64,000 bases of DNA from Azolla caroliniana (GCA_043228905.1 JBHGNT010000009.1:15004001-15068000), one strand, 5' to 3'; numbered from the stretch's first letter, positions 10,620 to 22,867 are shown. Numbers and translations are program-made. The notes: generated by a model not told the origin, from the sequence alone.

Positions 10620-11364
10620 TCACTCCGGCATGGGATGTCTTACTAGTCCGATCCGCTTCCGGCATGCATCTAGCTTGTCAGGTATCAATACTTTGGTCAG
10701 CATATCTGACCCGTTCTCGGCCGTGTGGATCTTCGTCAGCGCGAACTCCTGGTCATCTACTCTTTCTCGGATCCAATGATACCTTCGCTGGATATGCTTC
10801 GTTCGGGAATGGTAGGCCGCATTCTTAGCAAGGTGGATGGCTCTTTGACTGTTGCAATAGAGCCGGTATTCATCTTGCCGGATACCGAGCTCTCCGATGA
10901 AGTCCTTCATCCATAATATTTCCTTGCCGGCTTCCACAGCCGCCATGTACTCCGCCTCTGTGGTTGACAACGCAACCGTCTTCTGCAGCCTCGACTGCCA
11001 CGAAACAGCTCCCCCTGCATATGTCATTACATACCCGGATGTAGACCGACTGGTATCCACATCAACCGACATGTCCGAATCGGTAAAACCGTCAAGTTGA
11101 GGTTTTCCAGAGCCAAATCGGAGACACATATTTGAAGTGCCCTTCAAGTACCGGAGTATCCATTTGACCGCGTTCCAGTGCTCCTTGCCGGGATTGCTCA
11201 TAAACCGGGTCACCACTCCGACTGCGTATCCTATATCCGGTCGGGTACACACCATTGCGTACATTAAGCTCCCGACGGCAGAGGCATATGGAACCTTCAT
11301 CATATCCGCCTTCTCTGCTTTTGTCTTCGGGCTTTGCTTACCGGATAACCTGCAGTTTTCCGGA
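10620..11364 (-). pseudogene. Copia pol C-terminus (RT end and RNase H), truncated
   Basis: A 227-aa open frame (11303-10620) plus some residues upstream. It matches the C-terminal third of the intact copia polyprotein: VPYASAVGSLMYAMVCTRPD, FTDSDMSVDVD (first RNase H Asp), LSTTEAEYMAAVEAG (Glu) and YHSRTKHIQRRYH. The third acidic motif reads LYCNSQRAI where the intact copy has YCDSQSAI, so a catalytic Asp is Asn. The frame ends with the family ending HPMPE just before the polypurine tract. Confidence 0.9.
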
Positions 11365-11690
11365 TAAACAAAAATACATTAAATTAAATAAGAATTTAAA
11401 TTTATTTTATTAAATCAATAAAAGAAATTTTAATTGAACCATTAAATTAAGTAAACATTTAACTTAAATTAATTAAATCAATAAAAAACCATTAAATTAA
11501 TAAACTATTAAGGTGAAAAAAAGTTACCCAAAAACCTATAAACCTTTCAACCAAACCTATAAACCCAAGTTTTAGAACCGAACCGAACCATTTATAAAAA
11601 ATCCAAACCAAACTAAACCATTTTATTGTTTTGGAACCAATAAACCGTTAAACCATGGGTTAATGGTGTGGGTCGAAATTGTGCCCATTG
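11365..11690. repeat. AT-rich low-complexity stretch
   Basis: TTAAAT/AATTAAAT repeats to about 11510, then short repeats of AACCAAACCTATAAACC type and AACCGAACC. No gene is visible. Confidence 0.7.
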
Positions 11691-12336
11691 CTAGGGTTTA
11701 CTTTGTCTCGTCATCTCTTTGCTGCCACATAGGCTAGACAACATCCATCCCCCTGTTGTTCTCTATGTATGCACATTCGACCAAGCATGCCAAAAGTGTT
11801 ACCAGGCTAAGGTAACACGGTGTTGGATACTCATTCCTTCGGTATTTGACTCAAGGTATTGTGGTCGGGGTATGGTTAGTATCGGCGAATCGTTACCGAA
11901 GCCTAACCACACGTCTTACCCACATGAATCGAACTACTATGCCTGTGGAGACTGAAAACCCAAGCCGGCTACAATCGACTGACGACGTGCACGATACACA
12001 ATGCATGTAAGGACACTCAACACAGATTAAAACTTTGACACAAAACACAGAGACAAAGTATACCAAACCAATTTCTATTATAAAAAAACGATTTAATACA
12101 GTACTCTTTGATCATCCCTTACATTCTTTCCATCTCTCTTTTTATAGGGATCATGGGCGGTTATGTTCAAAGCGTGAACCGCCACTACTAATAATAACTA
12201 GGTGCCGTTTTAAGTTGGTCCTCTTTACTTCTCGTTCGGTCCCACCCGTCTTCTGTTTGGCCCGTAACCATTCCTTGGCCTTTTCACACTTGGGTCATCC
12301 GACCCGGCCAACACCAATTGACTGAGAATAGGCCTT
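11691..12336. other. No recognisable gene
   Basis: Unique-looking sequence with only short open frames lacking known motifs. The right end runs into copia linker sequence. Confidence 0.5.
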
Positions 12337-12919
12337 TGACTACCGATTTGAAGCAAATTGATGATCGGCCTAATCGGATAGAAGTTGATCCGACCGAAGT
12401 CGGATACGAACCAGTCGGTCAAGTAGATAATCAACAAAGTTGAGAGCCGATTGAGGAACAAGGGGAACCGGTCGAAAGAAGACAGTTGGCCGAACAAGGA
12501 TCTGAATCAGACTCAGAGGAAGAGCTGACTATGTCGAATGGAGACAGAAGATACCCCCTAAGAGAGAGAAGGCCCCCCGGAGATTTCAGATAGAGAATAT
12601 GTATTGTTAACCGATGAGAGGGAGCCCTAAAGCTTCGAGGGAGCTAAGAGGGATACCCAAAGCCGAAAGTGGTTTAACGCCATGCAATACGAGATGGATT
12701 CCCTGCATGAGAACCACATGTATGAATTGACCGAGCTGCCGAAAGGAAAGAAGGCAGTTCGAAACAAGTGGGTATATAAATTGAAGTCGAGAGAAAGTGG
12801 AAATCCACCCAGATACAAAGCTCGAATCGTTGTGAAAGGTTTTTAGCAGAAGAAGGGTGTGGATTTCGATGAAATAATTTCTCTGGTAGTAAAGATGACG
12901 TCGATACAGACGATGTTGA

Positions 12920-14163
12920 TGTTGGGAGACAGATCCCTCCGGATGGGAAGGGGGAAGAACAGTGCTGATGAACAAACTTGGCCGAGGCCGAAACCGGATG
13001 AGGAGTGCCTGGCTTCGGAGAGCCGGATGGTGCAGACCCGGTGAGAACCGGTTGAGGAGTGCCCGACTTCGGAGAGCCGGATGGTGCAGACCCGGTGAGA
13101 ACCGGATGAGGAGTCCCCGGCTTCGGAGAGCCGGATGGTGCAGACCCGGTGAGAACCGGTTGAGGAGTGCCCGGCTTCGGAGAGCCGGATGGTGCAGACC
13201 CGGTGAGAACCGGATGAGGAGTGCCCGACTTCGGAGAGCCGGATGGTGCAGACCCGGTGAGAACCGGATGAGGAGTGCCCGGCTTCGGAGAGCCGGATGG
13301 TGCAGAACCGGTGAGAACCGGATGAGGAGTGCCCGGCTTCGGAGAGCCGGATGGTGCAGACCTGGTGAGAACCGGATGAGGAGTGCCCGGCTTCGGAGAG
13401 CCGGATGGTGCAGACCTGGTGAGAACCGGTTGAGGAGTGCCCGGCTTCGGAGAGCCGGATGGTGCAGACCCGGTGAGAACCGGTTGAGGAGTGCCCGGCT
13501 TCGGAGAGCCGGATGGTGCAGACCCGGTGAGAACCGGATGAGGAGTGCCCGGCTTCGGAGAGCCGGATGGTGCAGACCCGGTGAGAACCGGATGAGGAGT
13601 GCCCGGCTACGGAGAGCCGGATGGTGCAGACCCGGTGAGAACCGAATGAGGAGTGCCCGGCTACGGAGAGCCGGATGGTGCAGACCCGGTGAGGAGTGCT
13701 CACCAGATGAAGAGACATATTCGTAAATATGTTTCTGAGAATCCATCATGGCTATATTTGTAAATAGCCGAAAAGTCATATTAGTATAAATATGACTTAG
13801 GGCAAACTTTTAAAATGTTGTTGTTGTCATTCTTGTTGGTGCAAGGAGAGAGAGAGCGCATAACTGTGTACAGAGAGAGAGAGAGAGAGAAAGAGGTCGT
13901 TGCCTCTGTTGTAACCGCCGCCTGTGGCGAGGATCGTGAGCACGAGGTCGTTGCCTCCGTGAACTCACTGTTGTACATTCTAACATAGTGATAGTTTGCA
14001 GCCTGTGGGCTGCCGTGGTTTTTCCGCTTAGTTTGGGTTTTCCACGTAAACATCCTGCGTACTCGTCTCTTCTTTGTGTCGTTCATTATTTCCCGTTTTC
14101 TGTGTATGATTCTAAGCTCGGTTGTGGCCGAGCGTTGCGTATAGGGAGCGTGCAGTTCCTTCA
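12920..14163 (+). repeat. Solo LTR of copia family A with GTTGA duplication
   Basis: 1244 bp, TGTTGGGAGACAG at the start and GCAGTTCCTTCA at the end, flanked by GTTGA at 12915-12919 and 14164-14168. It has no internal region, so it is the product of LTR-LTR recombination. Its unusual length comes from a 13-copy 54-bp minisatellite. TATA-like TATAAATATGAC lies near 13788 and the GCTCGG...CCGAGC hairpin near 14117. Confidence 0.95.
12990..13705. repeat. 54-bp minisatellite, 13 copies
   Basis: The period is exactly 54 bases: ATGGTGCAG recurs at 13027, 13081, 13135 and every 54 bases to 13675. Units differ by a few bases. Because 54 is divisible by three and the unit has no stop in several frames, long artefactual open frames run through it on both strands. 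Shorter arrays of the same unit lie in the LTRs at 21961 and 28268. Confidence 0.97.
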
Positions 14164-14895
14164 GTTGAGCATAGCAGCCAATATGGATTTGGAAGTAGAG
14201 TAGTTAGGCGACAAGATTGCCTTTCTGCATGGAGATTTGGAGGAAGAAATCTACATGCACCAACCGGAGGGATTCATGGAGAAAGAAAAGGAGAACCTGG
14301 TATGTCGGCTGAAGAAAAGGTTGTATGGGTTGAAGCAAACACCCCGGAAATGGTACCAAAAGTTCGAATCCTTCATGGTTGATCACAGTTTCAACAAGAC
14401 ACAAGCCGATCGTTGTGTCTTTGTTAAGAAATATTATGGAGGAGACTTTCTCATGCTTTTGTTGTATGTTGATGACATGCTGATGGTTGGACAATACCTG
14501 AAGAAAATCGAAAGCTTGAAAAAGGCTTTGAACAAATCTTTTGCTATGAAAGATATGGGTCCGGCAAAGCACATTGTCCGGGGCTAGACAAAGAAGGTGC
14601 TTTGGTTGTCAAAGGTGAAATATGTGACAAAGGTGCTCCAAAGATTCAAAATGCAGAAAGTGAAGCCAATCGGTTCGACACTGTCGACAAACTGTAAGTT
14701 GAACAAATGTCAATGTCCGAAGTGAAAAAAGGAGAAACTTGAGATGAACAAGATTCCCTATGCCTCAACAATCGGAAGCTTGATGTATATGCAATGGTTT
14801 GCACCAAGCCAAACATTGCATTTGTTGTCGGAGTAGTCAGCAGATTTATGAGTAATCCCGGGAAAGAGCATTGGGCCGTGGTGTTGTTGAGGATT

Positions 14896-15769
14896 CCGGG
14901 TACTAGGAGAAAACTCACCGACTGTGCGTGAATGGGGATGTGCAAGGATGCACGCAAACGAGGCCTTATATGTACATAAAACATTGTAAATATTCTAGGA
15001 CTAATAAGTACTAGGTTGTATGATCTATATGGGTACTTCAATGTTCCATAAAATGAGAAGAATAATCATGTGTAGGAAGGAAAATGAGGGGGAGGATCGC
15101 TGACATAATCAACTATCCTTAATTGTTGATGTAAGACCGATCCCCTTTGTTGGGATCTATAAAAGGGGAAGGGAGAACCATTAGAAAGGTCTTCACAATT
15201 TTGGAGGGGTAAGCGTTGCTGGATTTCCGAATCATTCGCTTACTTCTTTGTTTCTATCATTGTGTTGTGAGTCCTTCCTTTCGCATTGGTAGCATGTGTG
15301 CTCCCGATCGGAGGCTCGCTAGTGTCTATGTGCATGAGTGCGGAGAGCTCGAAGCTCTATCGCCGGGCAAGTCCGGTTGTATTCCTCTAGTTATAAGTTA
15401 ATCGATTGTCTCGTTGTTTACCAGAATTTATGGTCCCCTTTTGTCTCTGCTCGTATTCTTGTTTTTGTTCCCTCTCTCCTACGTGTGCATACCTGTGTGT
15501 GTGAGCCTGTGAGCTCATTGTTCGTTAACCGACAGTAGTTCCGGAACAGTGAACACGTTTAAGCCTGTGTGCTCACCATCCGGCATTCGAAGACTGGTCC
15601 GGATAAGATATGTAACAAGAAGAGAAACAGAAGATAGACACAATTTCTGAGCGTCAATGGAAGTTCTTATTCTGTTCTCTGTAACTCGTTTTCTCTCCAA
15701 GACTCATTTTTACAATGCTAAGTTTGAGCTTATATACTCAAGCCCTAACTAGAGGATGTGTTCACACTA
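14896..15769. other. Unassigned, LTR-like
   Basis: No protein motif is seen. TGTTGAGGATTCCGG at about 14885 and a TATA-like TCTATAAAAGGGG near 15158 suggest an LTR or leader, but no matching copy or target duplication is visible in the window. Confidence 0.3.
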
Positions 15770-17703
15770 AAGATACAAAGTGGAAGGAGTTGGCCTTTTA
15801 TGCCAACAATGTACATTGTACAACCCCCTAGATTTCTATCCGAATTGAAGACATCGGCAGTTTGCCGACTGAAGAAGTTCCTCTACAGACTAAAACAAGC
15901 CCACGTGCCTGGAATGCAAAGATCACATAAAGATTGCATCGAATGGGGTTTCAACTGTCGAAATTAGACTCTTCATTGTCCATTTAGTAGAGTCAGATCG
16001 AACCGATTAGCATACTGCTATATGTCGATGATTTAGTCATTGCTGACACCGACCTGGAGGAAATCAGTTAAGTCAAGTCTTAGCTAACAACATCGTTCAA
16101 GATGAAGGATCTAGGAGACCTTCATTACTTCCTCGGGATAGAAGTGAGCCGAACTCCCGAAGCCATATTGAGGTGCACACGCCATTATGTGCTAAATATG
16201 CTCTTTAAATTCAGCATGGCGGGTTGTAAATTTGTCTCGACTCCTGTTGACAGAAATGTCAAGCTCCGCCTTGGATCGGGGCCGACTTGTAATGCAACAC
16301 GGTTTTGCTAGATTGTCAGAAGCCTTATATATTTGACCATCACCAGGACGGACCTCAGCTATCTGATAAATCTGATCAATCAATTTATGTCGCAACTGAC
16401 GTCCGACCACCTTCATTGCGTGCATCAAATCTTGCGATATATGAGTGGCACAAAGCATATTGGGTTGCTATATCGGGCAGGTGTAGTCGAATAGCTAGTC
16501 AGCTACACATATGCCGATTGGGCCGGAAATGCTGACGATCCGGATATGCATTTTCACTTGGAAGTGTTGCGATCATTTGGAGTAGTAAAAAGCAGCCGAC
16601 AGTAGCAGTATTGAGCACCGAGGCTGAATATCGAGGAGCGGTTGTCGCGACATGCAAAGCCATATGGCTCAAGCAGCTACTAAAGGATCTGCGAGCCGAT
16701 AGTGATATATTGGACAACCTCAGTAGCACCTAACTAGCAAGGAACCCCGTCTTCCACGCCCTGACAAAGCACATTGAAGCGCACTGTCATTTTTTCTGTG
16801 AGCAAGTTCTCTCTGGTGAAGTGGAACTTCTGCATGTTCTGATGGATCGACAGGTTGTCGACATCTTCTCTAAACCTCTCGGCTTGGGCAAGTTGCGGGA
16901 TTTTTCAAGTATGCTTGGCTTACAACATCTTGACATGCTAAAATTGAGGCAGAGACGTATCAAAAACAAAGACGAGAGGGGGAGAGATGTCAGAGAAGAA
17001 ATCTGGATAGCCAAATCGGATGTGGAATTCAATTTCAAGAGGGTTGAAGCAGCCGAAACATCTGGATCGACTGAAGAAGCTGAGGATGGATCATACAAGG
17101 GAACAAGTGGAAGGAGATTGGCTAAGTGTAGACCAACCAGGTGTAGGGGGAGCAATCGAAAGAAAGTGTTGAAGCTAAAGCCAACCAAACAAGGGGGAGT
17201 TAGATCCGAGAGAGGAAGGTAGGTGCCAAGCCAAGGAGGGCAAAGCCGACATGAAGATGAAGGCCAGGACAAGGACATGGTCAGATGTGGTCAAGGGCTT
17301 GAAGGAGGATGAATTGGAGACAACCAATTCGGTCGGGAGTGGTAATGGATCGAATACAACCAATCGGGTAGAGAGAAGTGATCTGGAGGAGACGGATCAT
17401 GTGAAGGCCAGGTGAAGTCGACGCCAAAGCCGATATGGAGGAGCTGACGGGTCGAGGGGCGCCATTGCGGCGACAACGAGGGAGTTGATAAGGGCCTAAA
17501 GAGCAGACATGCCGATCGTAGGGGTTGAGGTGCGTGGAATCAGACGAGTCAAGGAGCATTGAACCAAAGGGGACATGGGACGCGGGACGCGGGACCAGAC
17601 CGGACGAGGAGCGTGAGGAAGGCGTGAAGACGCCATGAGAAGCTGGAGGCTAGAACCGGATGGAGCTGACACATCAGAACCTCAAGTTGAGCTTGAGGGG
17701 GAG
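15770..17703 (+). pseudogene. Copia family C pol remnant, heavily eroded
   Basis: Plus-strand relative of the element at 36-45 kb. Recognisable pieces are VCRLKKFLYRLKQA (RT), MKDLGDLHYFLGIEVSRTPEA (16102 on), HYVLNMLFKFSMAGCK, SLIYLTITRTDLSYL, LLYRAG and ADWAGNADD (RNase H), and the TKPLGL-like region near 16870, followed by an acidic tail region (SDVEFNF near 17020) and the LTR at 17704. Many stops and frameshifts separate them. Gag, protease and integrase are missing. The uninterrupted HYVLNMLF here shows the ancestral sequence at the point where the gag-only element inserted in the 36-45 kb copy. Confidence 0.85.
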
Positions 17704-18110
17704 TGTTGAGTGACAAGCTCAACATGGGAAGGATCGGATGAAGTAGTCGAGAGCTGGATGGGCCGAAGCTTGATTGGCTAAGTCTGAATCGGCTACGCTG
17801 GATCGGCGTGGAGCCTATATTCCAAATTTAGTAAATAGGAATATTTTAGGTCGTTAGTGTCAGAGCTCATTCATGAGCATTAAAGTATTGATAGTACTTG
17901 TGTCAACCCACTTGACAGAGCTTGTATAAAAATTGCTTTGTGAGCACAATTGTATATACTAAGTCATTTTGTAATATAATTTTTTGTTGTTGTCTGCTTA
18001 GTCAGTCTCTCTCTCCCTCATATATTCGTTGTGTATACCTAACTGTTTGTTGTTGTCTAGCTGAGCTGGTTGTGGTTGTTGTTCGTAATCTTCCGCACAC
18101 GCTACTCTTT
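17704..18110 (+). repeat. 3' LTR of copia family C
   Basis: Starts TGTTGAGTGACAAGCTCAACA, a perfect 7-bp inverted repeat, directly after the purine tract GAGGGGGAG. TATA-like GTATAAAAATTG near 17924. The right end is approximate, aligned by eye to the LTRs at 36092 and 44713. Confidence 0.8.
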
Positions 18111-19022
18111 AAATACATGTTGTATGGAAAAATGAATACTATCTTCCACTTGAACTGTGCAAAAGGCGTAAATTACCTAGTACTAGCCCATGTCTCTTTA
18201 GTGCTAATCTCAAAGTTCCTTAATCACTACTCTCCAAACAAAAAACCTTTACTACAAATGCAAGGTTTGTTTAGCTTGCTCTAAGATGACACAAGGAGTG
18301 TGGGGCATAATGAGAAGTTTTGTCATGAACAAGGAGGCATATGATTGCACTATCAATGCTTGGGTTCTGTCCATTCCTCTTTAGTTAGAAGATGTGACAA
18401 TACCCTTCATTCATAACCACATGGTGTCCTCTTGAAGGTCCATGATTTGGGAAGCTTCCATAGCGAGAAGTGTGGTTAATTGGGCACCTCCTAATCTTCC
18501 TTTAAAAATTGGCCTAGTCTTGTTGTAATTGCAGGTGAGCTTGAAGGTGTGTATGTCTAATTCCATTGCCTTTTGAGTAATAACCATTAAATTAGATACC
18601 TCATTCACAATTCGACAACATCACCTCTACCACTAATCTACTATCTCTTTCGTGCTCTCCTTCTCGTCACAAAGGTCATTTGCTCATTGGTTGTATTGGT
18701 TGCAAAGCTAACTTTCTTCTAATCAAAGGAACCCACATTCCATGTTAGCTCGATTGAATTCAATAGAGTTGTTGTGGAGCTAAATGCCAAAACAATCCAA
18801 ATTTCATAGAGAGAAAGAAAGAAAGAAAGAAAGAAAGAAATATTAACTTCTTCTACGACCAAAATTGGTGTACAACAAAATGGGGTTTTTATCCAATCAT
18901 CAGAATTGAAAATAATAATAAAAGTAGAATAAAAATAGTACTTAAGCTAAGAAAGTTGTAGTATTGTACAAAACGTGGTATGATGTAACACATTCGATAA
19001 AGGAAATGACTTTGCATTAAGC
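18111..19022. other. No recognisable gene; (GAAA)n at 18810-18840
   Basis: One 65-aa minus-strand frame (18411-18608) has no motif that I recognise. A (GAAA)n microsatellite lies at 18810-18840. The remainder may be more LINE or unrelated repeat. Confidence 0.4.
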
Positions 19023-21960
19023 CTAATTTCGTTTCCACCCAAGCCTCTCGAAAAGAAGTGGGAGGTCAAAGGGTTTCGGTGTGGGTGTGACCCGTGGTCC
19101 CGTTGTAGAGAGTGCCCTAGCCATGGCTTCTAGGCAGTGTAGCTCACGTTCCCTTATTTTCTTAATTGCTTCTACACCACGCCGAGTTGCTTTGAAACCC
19201 CACATCCGAAGGCATTTGGTTCTTCTTTGGTTTTCTGCTTCATCAAGGAAGAGGCCGAGTGGTGCAAGTGTGTTGACATTCGTTGTCTCCCCCTGTTCCT
19301 GAAAAATTTCATTTGTTGCATGTTGGTGAATATTAAAAACATTATTGTCAACATTTTGTAGCTTATTTTTTCTGTGTTGTTTTAGTTCTAGGATATATCT
19401 ACCTATTTTCTTTATATCTAGAGTATCTAATAGTTTCAGGAGGGTGGGAGAGAGATCGAGTATGTCTAGATATTTTTACCTTATGTCAGTGTAAGTTGGG
19501 CACTTGCATGTAAAGTGGTACTCATCCTCGATTTCTATGTGACATAGTCTACATATCCTTTCCTCTCTAGGGATTCCATTAATACGACCACTCTAAATCT
19601 CTTGTTGGTGAGATGATATTCTAAGTTGTCCAATGGCAACCTTTAGTGCATTTGGTAAGAATGCCTCTAGGTATTTTGGTCGTGTAATAAAACCTAACTT
19701 AGAGAAGTGCTAGTACAACATTTTTGATGGGAGTGGCTCTAATGGGGTGATCCATTTATACCGAGTGTAAATTTGCCATATTTTTTGGCATATTACTTTA
19801 TTACGATCCTCATGAGAGATTAAAGTGCTATCAATTGCGTGGTTGTACCTAAGGGGAGGTAGGTTATTAATGTCTAGACCATTTGCAAGAAGCCAACTCA
19901 CCATCATGCCATACCATGAGCTAATATAGCCGGACTTATATGGTGATCGAGAGGCCTCAAAGGCTTGATAGGATATCCTATCATGTGGTTGGCAATGTAT
20001 CCTATGAATAAAGACTACAAGTTGAAAAAGTGTCTCTACTAGCTTCGGGGGTAAAGTGAACTTAGCTCTAATAATGTCATGTGGTACTGTTGATTTGCTT
20101 CAGAGCTGGCGTGATAACATCATCACCAATGGTCTCTCTAATTGTGTGCACATGATAGGATATCCTATCAAGCTTGGTAGCCCTGGAGCCAAAACCACTG
20201 ATGCATACATGAGAGAGGGGGTTACTAATGAGTCAAAGAGCCACCCCTTAGTTCGTGGCTCTTGGAAGTATGCTTGGTGACATTGTCTCTCTAGGAGTGA
20301 GAGGGATGCATGTCCTCTCGTAAGTCTATCCTTCGCTGCCTGTGTCATCGAAAATTTACTTGAGCGGGCACTGAAAGTGACACCAAGATAAACATATGAT
20401 CCAACCACCTCAATTGGGCTATGGGAGATGGTAAGGTGACATTCAGCTCTAACTTGGGCTATTGTGTGGAAGATAAGGAATTTTGTTTTCCCTAGATTTA
20501 CGACCAATCCTCATTGTGTGTAAAAGTCGTCTAAGGCATTTAGGTGCCTTTGATGGTCGTGTTCGGATTCAGAGAGAAAAACTATGTCGTTTGAATAGAG
20601 CAAGATATGAACCTGCGTATTCCCAAGGACTACTACATTGCCTCCCTTACGAGTGATAAAATATGTGATCTCCTCAATGTAGATCCCAAAAAGAGTCTGT
20701 GATAGGAGGCAAACTTGTTTTACACCAATAGTGCTAGTGAAGCAATTGGATAGGCCACCTGGGCATCTGACGTACCCGGAGATTGGCTCATATAGCGCGT
20801 AGATGGCCCAAATCATGTCATCTGGTATCCTCAAGCTTTTAAGCCTATCAAACAACCGCTCTCTAGGGACCATGTCAAATGCTTGGCGGAAGTCCATGAA
20901 ACAACAATATAATTTCTTCTTGTGAGCCTTAGTTTGGTCAATTAGGCATTTAAATGTGAAGATATGATCAATAGTAGAAAAGGCTCATCTATAGCCAACT
21001 TGTTCCGGTAGGGTCTCCATATAATCGCTAAGCTCCGCTTCCATTACTGCACCATATAATTTAGCAAGTGTATGACCTATCATAATGGTCGTATATGTAT
21101 TTGGTTGGGTCCAAGGGGTTCCCTCCTTTATGTATGGGGATCACTGTGGTGGAAAACCCTCAGTGAGGGCACGATTGAATATTAGACTTAGAACGGGAGC
21201 CTGGTACTCTCGCGCATATATGATGTGTTCTGCTCGCAGTCCTATGTGGTCCATGGACTTCCTATGTTGTAATTTCTTTATGACCTTCAAGACCCTAGAG
21301 GTCGTGAAAAGCGTTCCCATGGTAGGCTAGGGTGTAGAAGGCACTAGAATGGGTGGCTGGTTTGGGACTTAGTTAAGTCTCTCTGTATATGTGCCACGTG
21401 TTGGGATCCTCGATGGGTGTTTGTAGTCTTGGTTCTCATAATCTCTTCCACTTGGTGGCACAATCTCTACTCATGAGTATATGTCAGAGAGATCAAGAGA
21501 GGGGAGATGGGCCTGAACATGTCGAGAGTATATGTGAGCGAGCTCATGTGTCAGATGTATTGTGGTGGGATGGCTTGGTTGACTAGAGTTTGTGATGTTG
21601 GAGATATCGCATGTGAGCTTAAAGTATAAGAAACTATGGTCCGCGCCAATAGGACATGGGGTCACCCGGAAGGAGTTAATCATGTGGGTAGCTTCAGGGC
21701 ATCCCATTAGATAATCAATTGTGCTTTCCCCTCCTCCATGTGGGAAACATGTGAGCTCTTCATAGCCTAGCCACCTGGCTAAACCGTTATATATGACCAT
21801 CTGGTGCCAACTGCCAAGTTTGAGCAGATGGTGACCAAAGCTCGTGGCGTCGTATCTTGATCTTTTGATTTATGTGTGGTGCCTATGTCAAAAGGATCTA
21901 CATTTACCATTTCTAGGTTTTTGTTCATCTGAAATATTGTGCATTATCGGGATTGGCTTC
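19023..21960 (-). pseudogene. LINE ORF2: endonuclease end, RT and C-terminal zinc motif
   Basis: In minus order: endonuclease end (21800-21471, STIDYLMG and GADHSFLYFKL), RT segments (about 21080-20511, MDFRQAFDMVPRERLFDRL and GVKQVCLLSQTLFGIYIEE; the usual YADD reads LYSNDIVFLS, so the first catalytic Asp is Asn), downstream region (20507-20100, VVGSYVYLGVTFSARS) and the C-terminus. The C-terminus has a CCHC motif typical of L1 ORF2, CRLCHIEIEDEYHFTCKC (about 19565-19510), and an end at 19023 (LPLLFERLGWKRN). Many stops and frameshifts are present. Confidence 0.85.
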
Positions 21961-22852
21961 TGTTAGGAAACAGGTCCCTCTGGATGGTGAAGACCCGGTG
22001 AGAACCGGATGAAGAGTACCTGGCTACGGAGAGCCGGATGGTATAGACCCAGTGAGAACCAGATGAAGAGTACCCGGCTACGAAGAGTACCCGGCTACAG
22101 AGAGCCGGATGGTGCAGACCCAGTGAGAACCGGATGAAGAGTACCCGGCTACAGAGAGCCGGATGGTGTAGACCCGGTGAGAACCGGATGAAGAGTACCC
22201 GGCTACGGAGAGCCGGATGGTGCAGACCCGATGAGAACCGGATGAAGAGTACCCGGCTACAGAGAGCCGGATGGTGCAGACCTGGTGAGAACCGGATGAG
22301 GAGTACCCAGCTATGGATGACCCGGTGAGAACCAGATGACGAGTACTCGGCAAGCGCCGGATGATGCAGGCCCGGTGAAGAGTGCTCACCGGATGAAGGG
22401 ACATATTCATAAATATGTTTCTGACAGTCTATCGGGGCTACATTTGTAAATAGCCGAAAAGTCATTTTAGTATAAATATGACTTAGGGCAAACTGTTGTT
22501 GATGTCGATGATAGTTGTTGTCATTCTTGTTGGCGCAAGATTAGAGCGTGCAACTGTGTACAGAGAGAGTGAGAGAGAGGAAGAGGTCGTTGCCTCTGAT
22601 TTTAACCGCCGCCTGTGGCGAAGATAGCAAGCTCGAGGTCGTGGCCTCGATGCTTCTTATTGTACATTATGACATAGTGATAGTTCACGGTCTGTGGGCT
22701 GCCGTGGTTTTTTCCCGAGTTTGGGTTTTCCACGTAAACATCCTGTGTACTCTTCTCTCTATCGTGTTGTGTTTCATTCCCTGTTTTCTGTGTTTTATTC
22801 TAGGCTCGGTTGTGGCCGAGTGTTGTTCAAAGGGAGCGTGTAGTTCCTGTCA
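21961..22852 (+). repeat. 5' LTR of the old copia A element
   Basis: 892 bp, TGTTAGGAAACA...GTTCCTGTCA. Positions 21990-22370 hold about 6 units of the 54-bp minisatellite. TATA-like TATAAATATGAC near 22470. Hairpin GCTCGG-TTGTGG-CCGAGT near 22804. Confidence 0.92.
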
Positions 22853-22855
22853 AAG

Positions 22856-22867
22856 TGGTATCAGAGC
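22856..22867 (+). other. Primer binding site, initiator Met-tRNA type
   Basis: TGGTATCAGAGC, three bases after the LTR. Complementary to the 3' end of plant initiator tRNA-Met, as usual for copia elements. Confidence 0.9.

Larger units (their letters stand above)
9951..11364 (-). mobile_element. Copia family A, 3' half, minus strand
   Basis: The 3' LTR (10609-9951 in element orientation), the preceding polypurine tract (reverse complement of CTCCCCCTTC at about 10611-10621) and the RNase H end of pol remain. It inserted into the copia RT fragment that ends at 9950. The upstream part of pol and the 5' LTR are missing; at 11364 the sequence changes to AT-rich DNA, so a deletion or recombination removed the rest. 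It belongs to the same family as the solo LTR at 12920 and the element at 21961. Confidence 0.88.
12337..14895 (+). pseudogene. Copia family A pol remnant, interrupted by a solo LTR
   Basis: Plus-strand copia pol homologous to residues ~800-1190 of the intact 1357-aa protein. Left part (12337-12919): acidic linker, RRYPLRERRPPGDF, then KLKSRESGNPPRYKARIVVKG-type RT start with stops (e.g. GF*QKKGVDFDE). Right part (14164-14895): LSIAANMDLEVE*, DLEEEIYMHQPEGFMEKEKE, YGLKQTPRKWYQKFES, LLLYVDDMLMVG and YASTIGSLMYMQ, then decay. The two parts join at one codon if the solo LTR at 12920-14163 and one copy of GTTGA are removed. Confidence 0.88.

Noticed and set aside
12607-13779. Long open frames on both strands (up to 390 codons) with 18-residue repeats
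   Set aside because: They are produced by the 54-bp minisatellite of the solo LTR, which has no stops in several frames. Frames on both strands overlap completely and begin or end in LTR or pol sequence.
21944-22465. Repetitive minus-strand and plus-strand frames in the 5' LTR of copia A
   Set aside because: Same minisatellite effect; no protein family motif.
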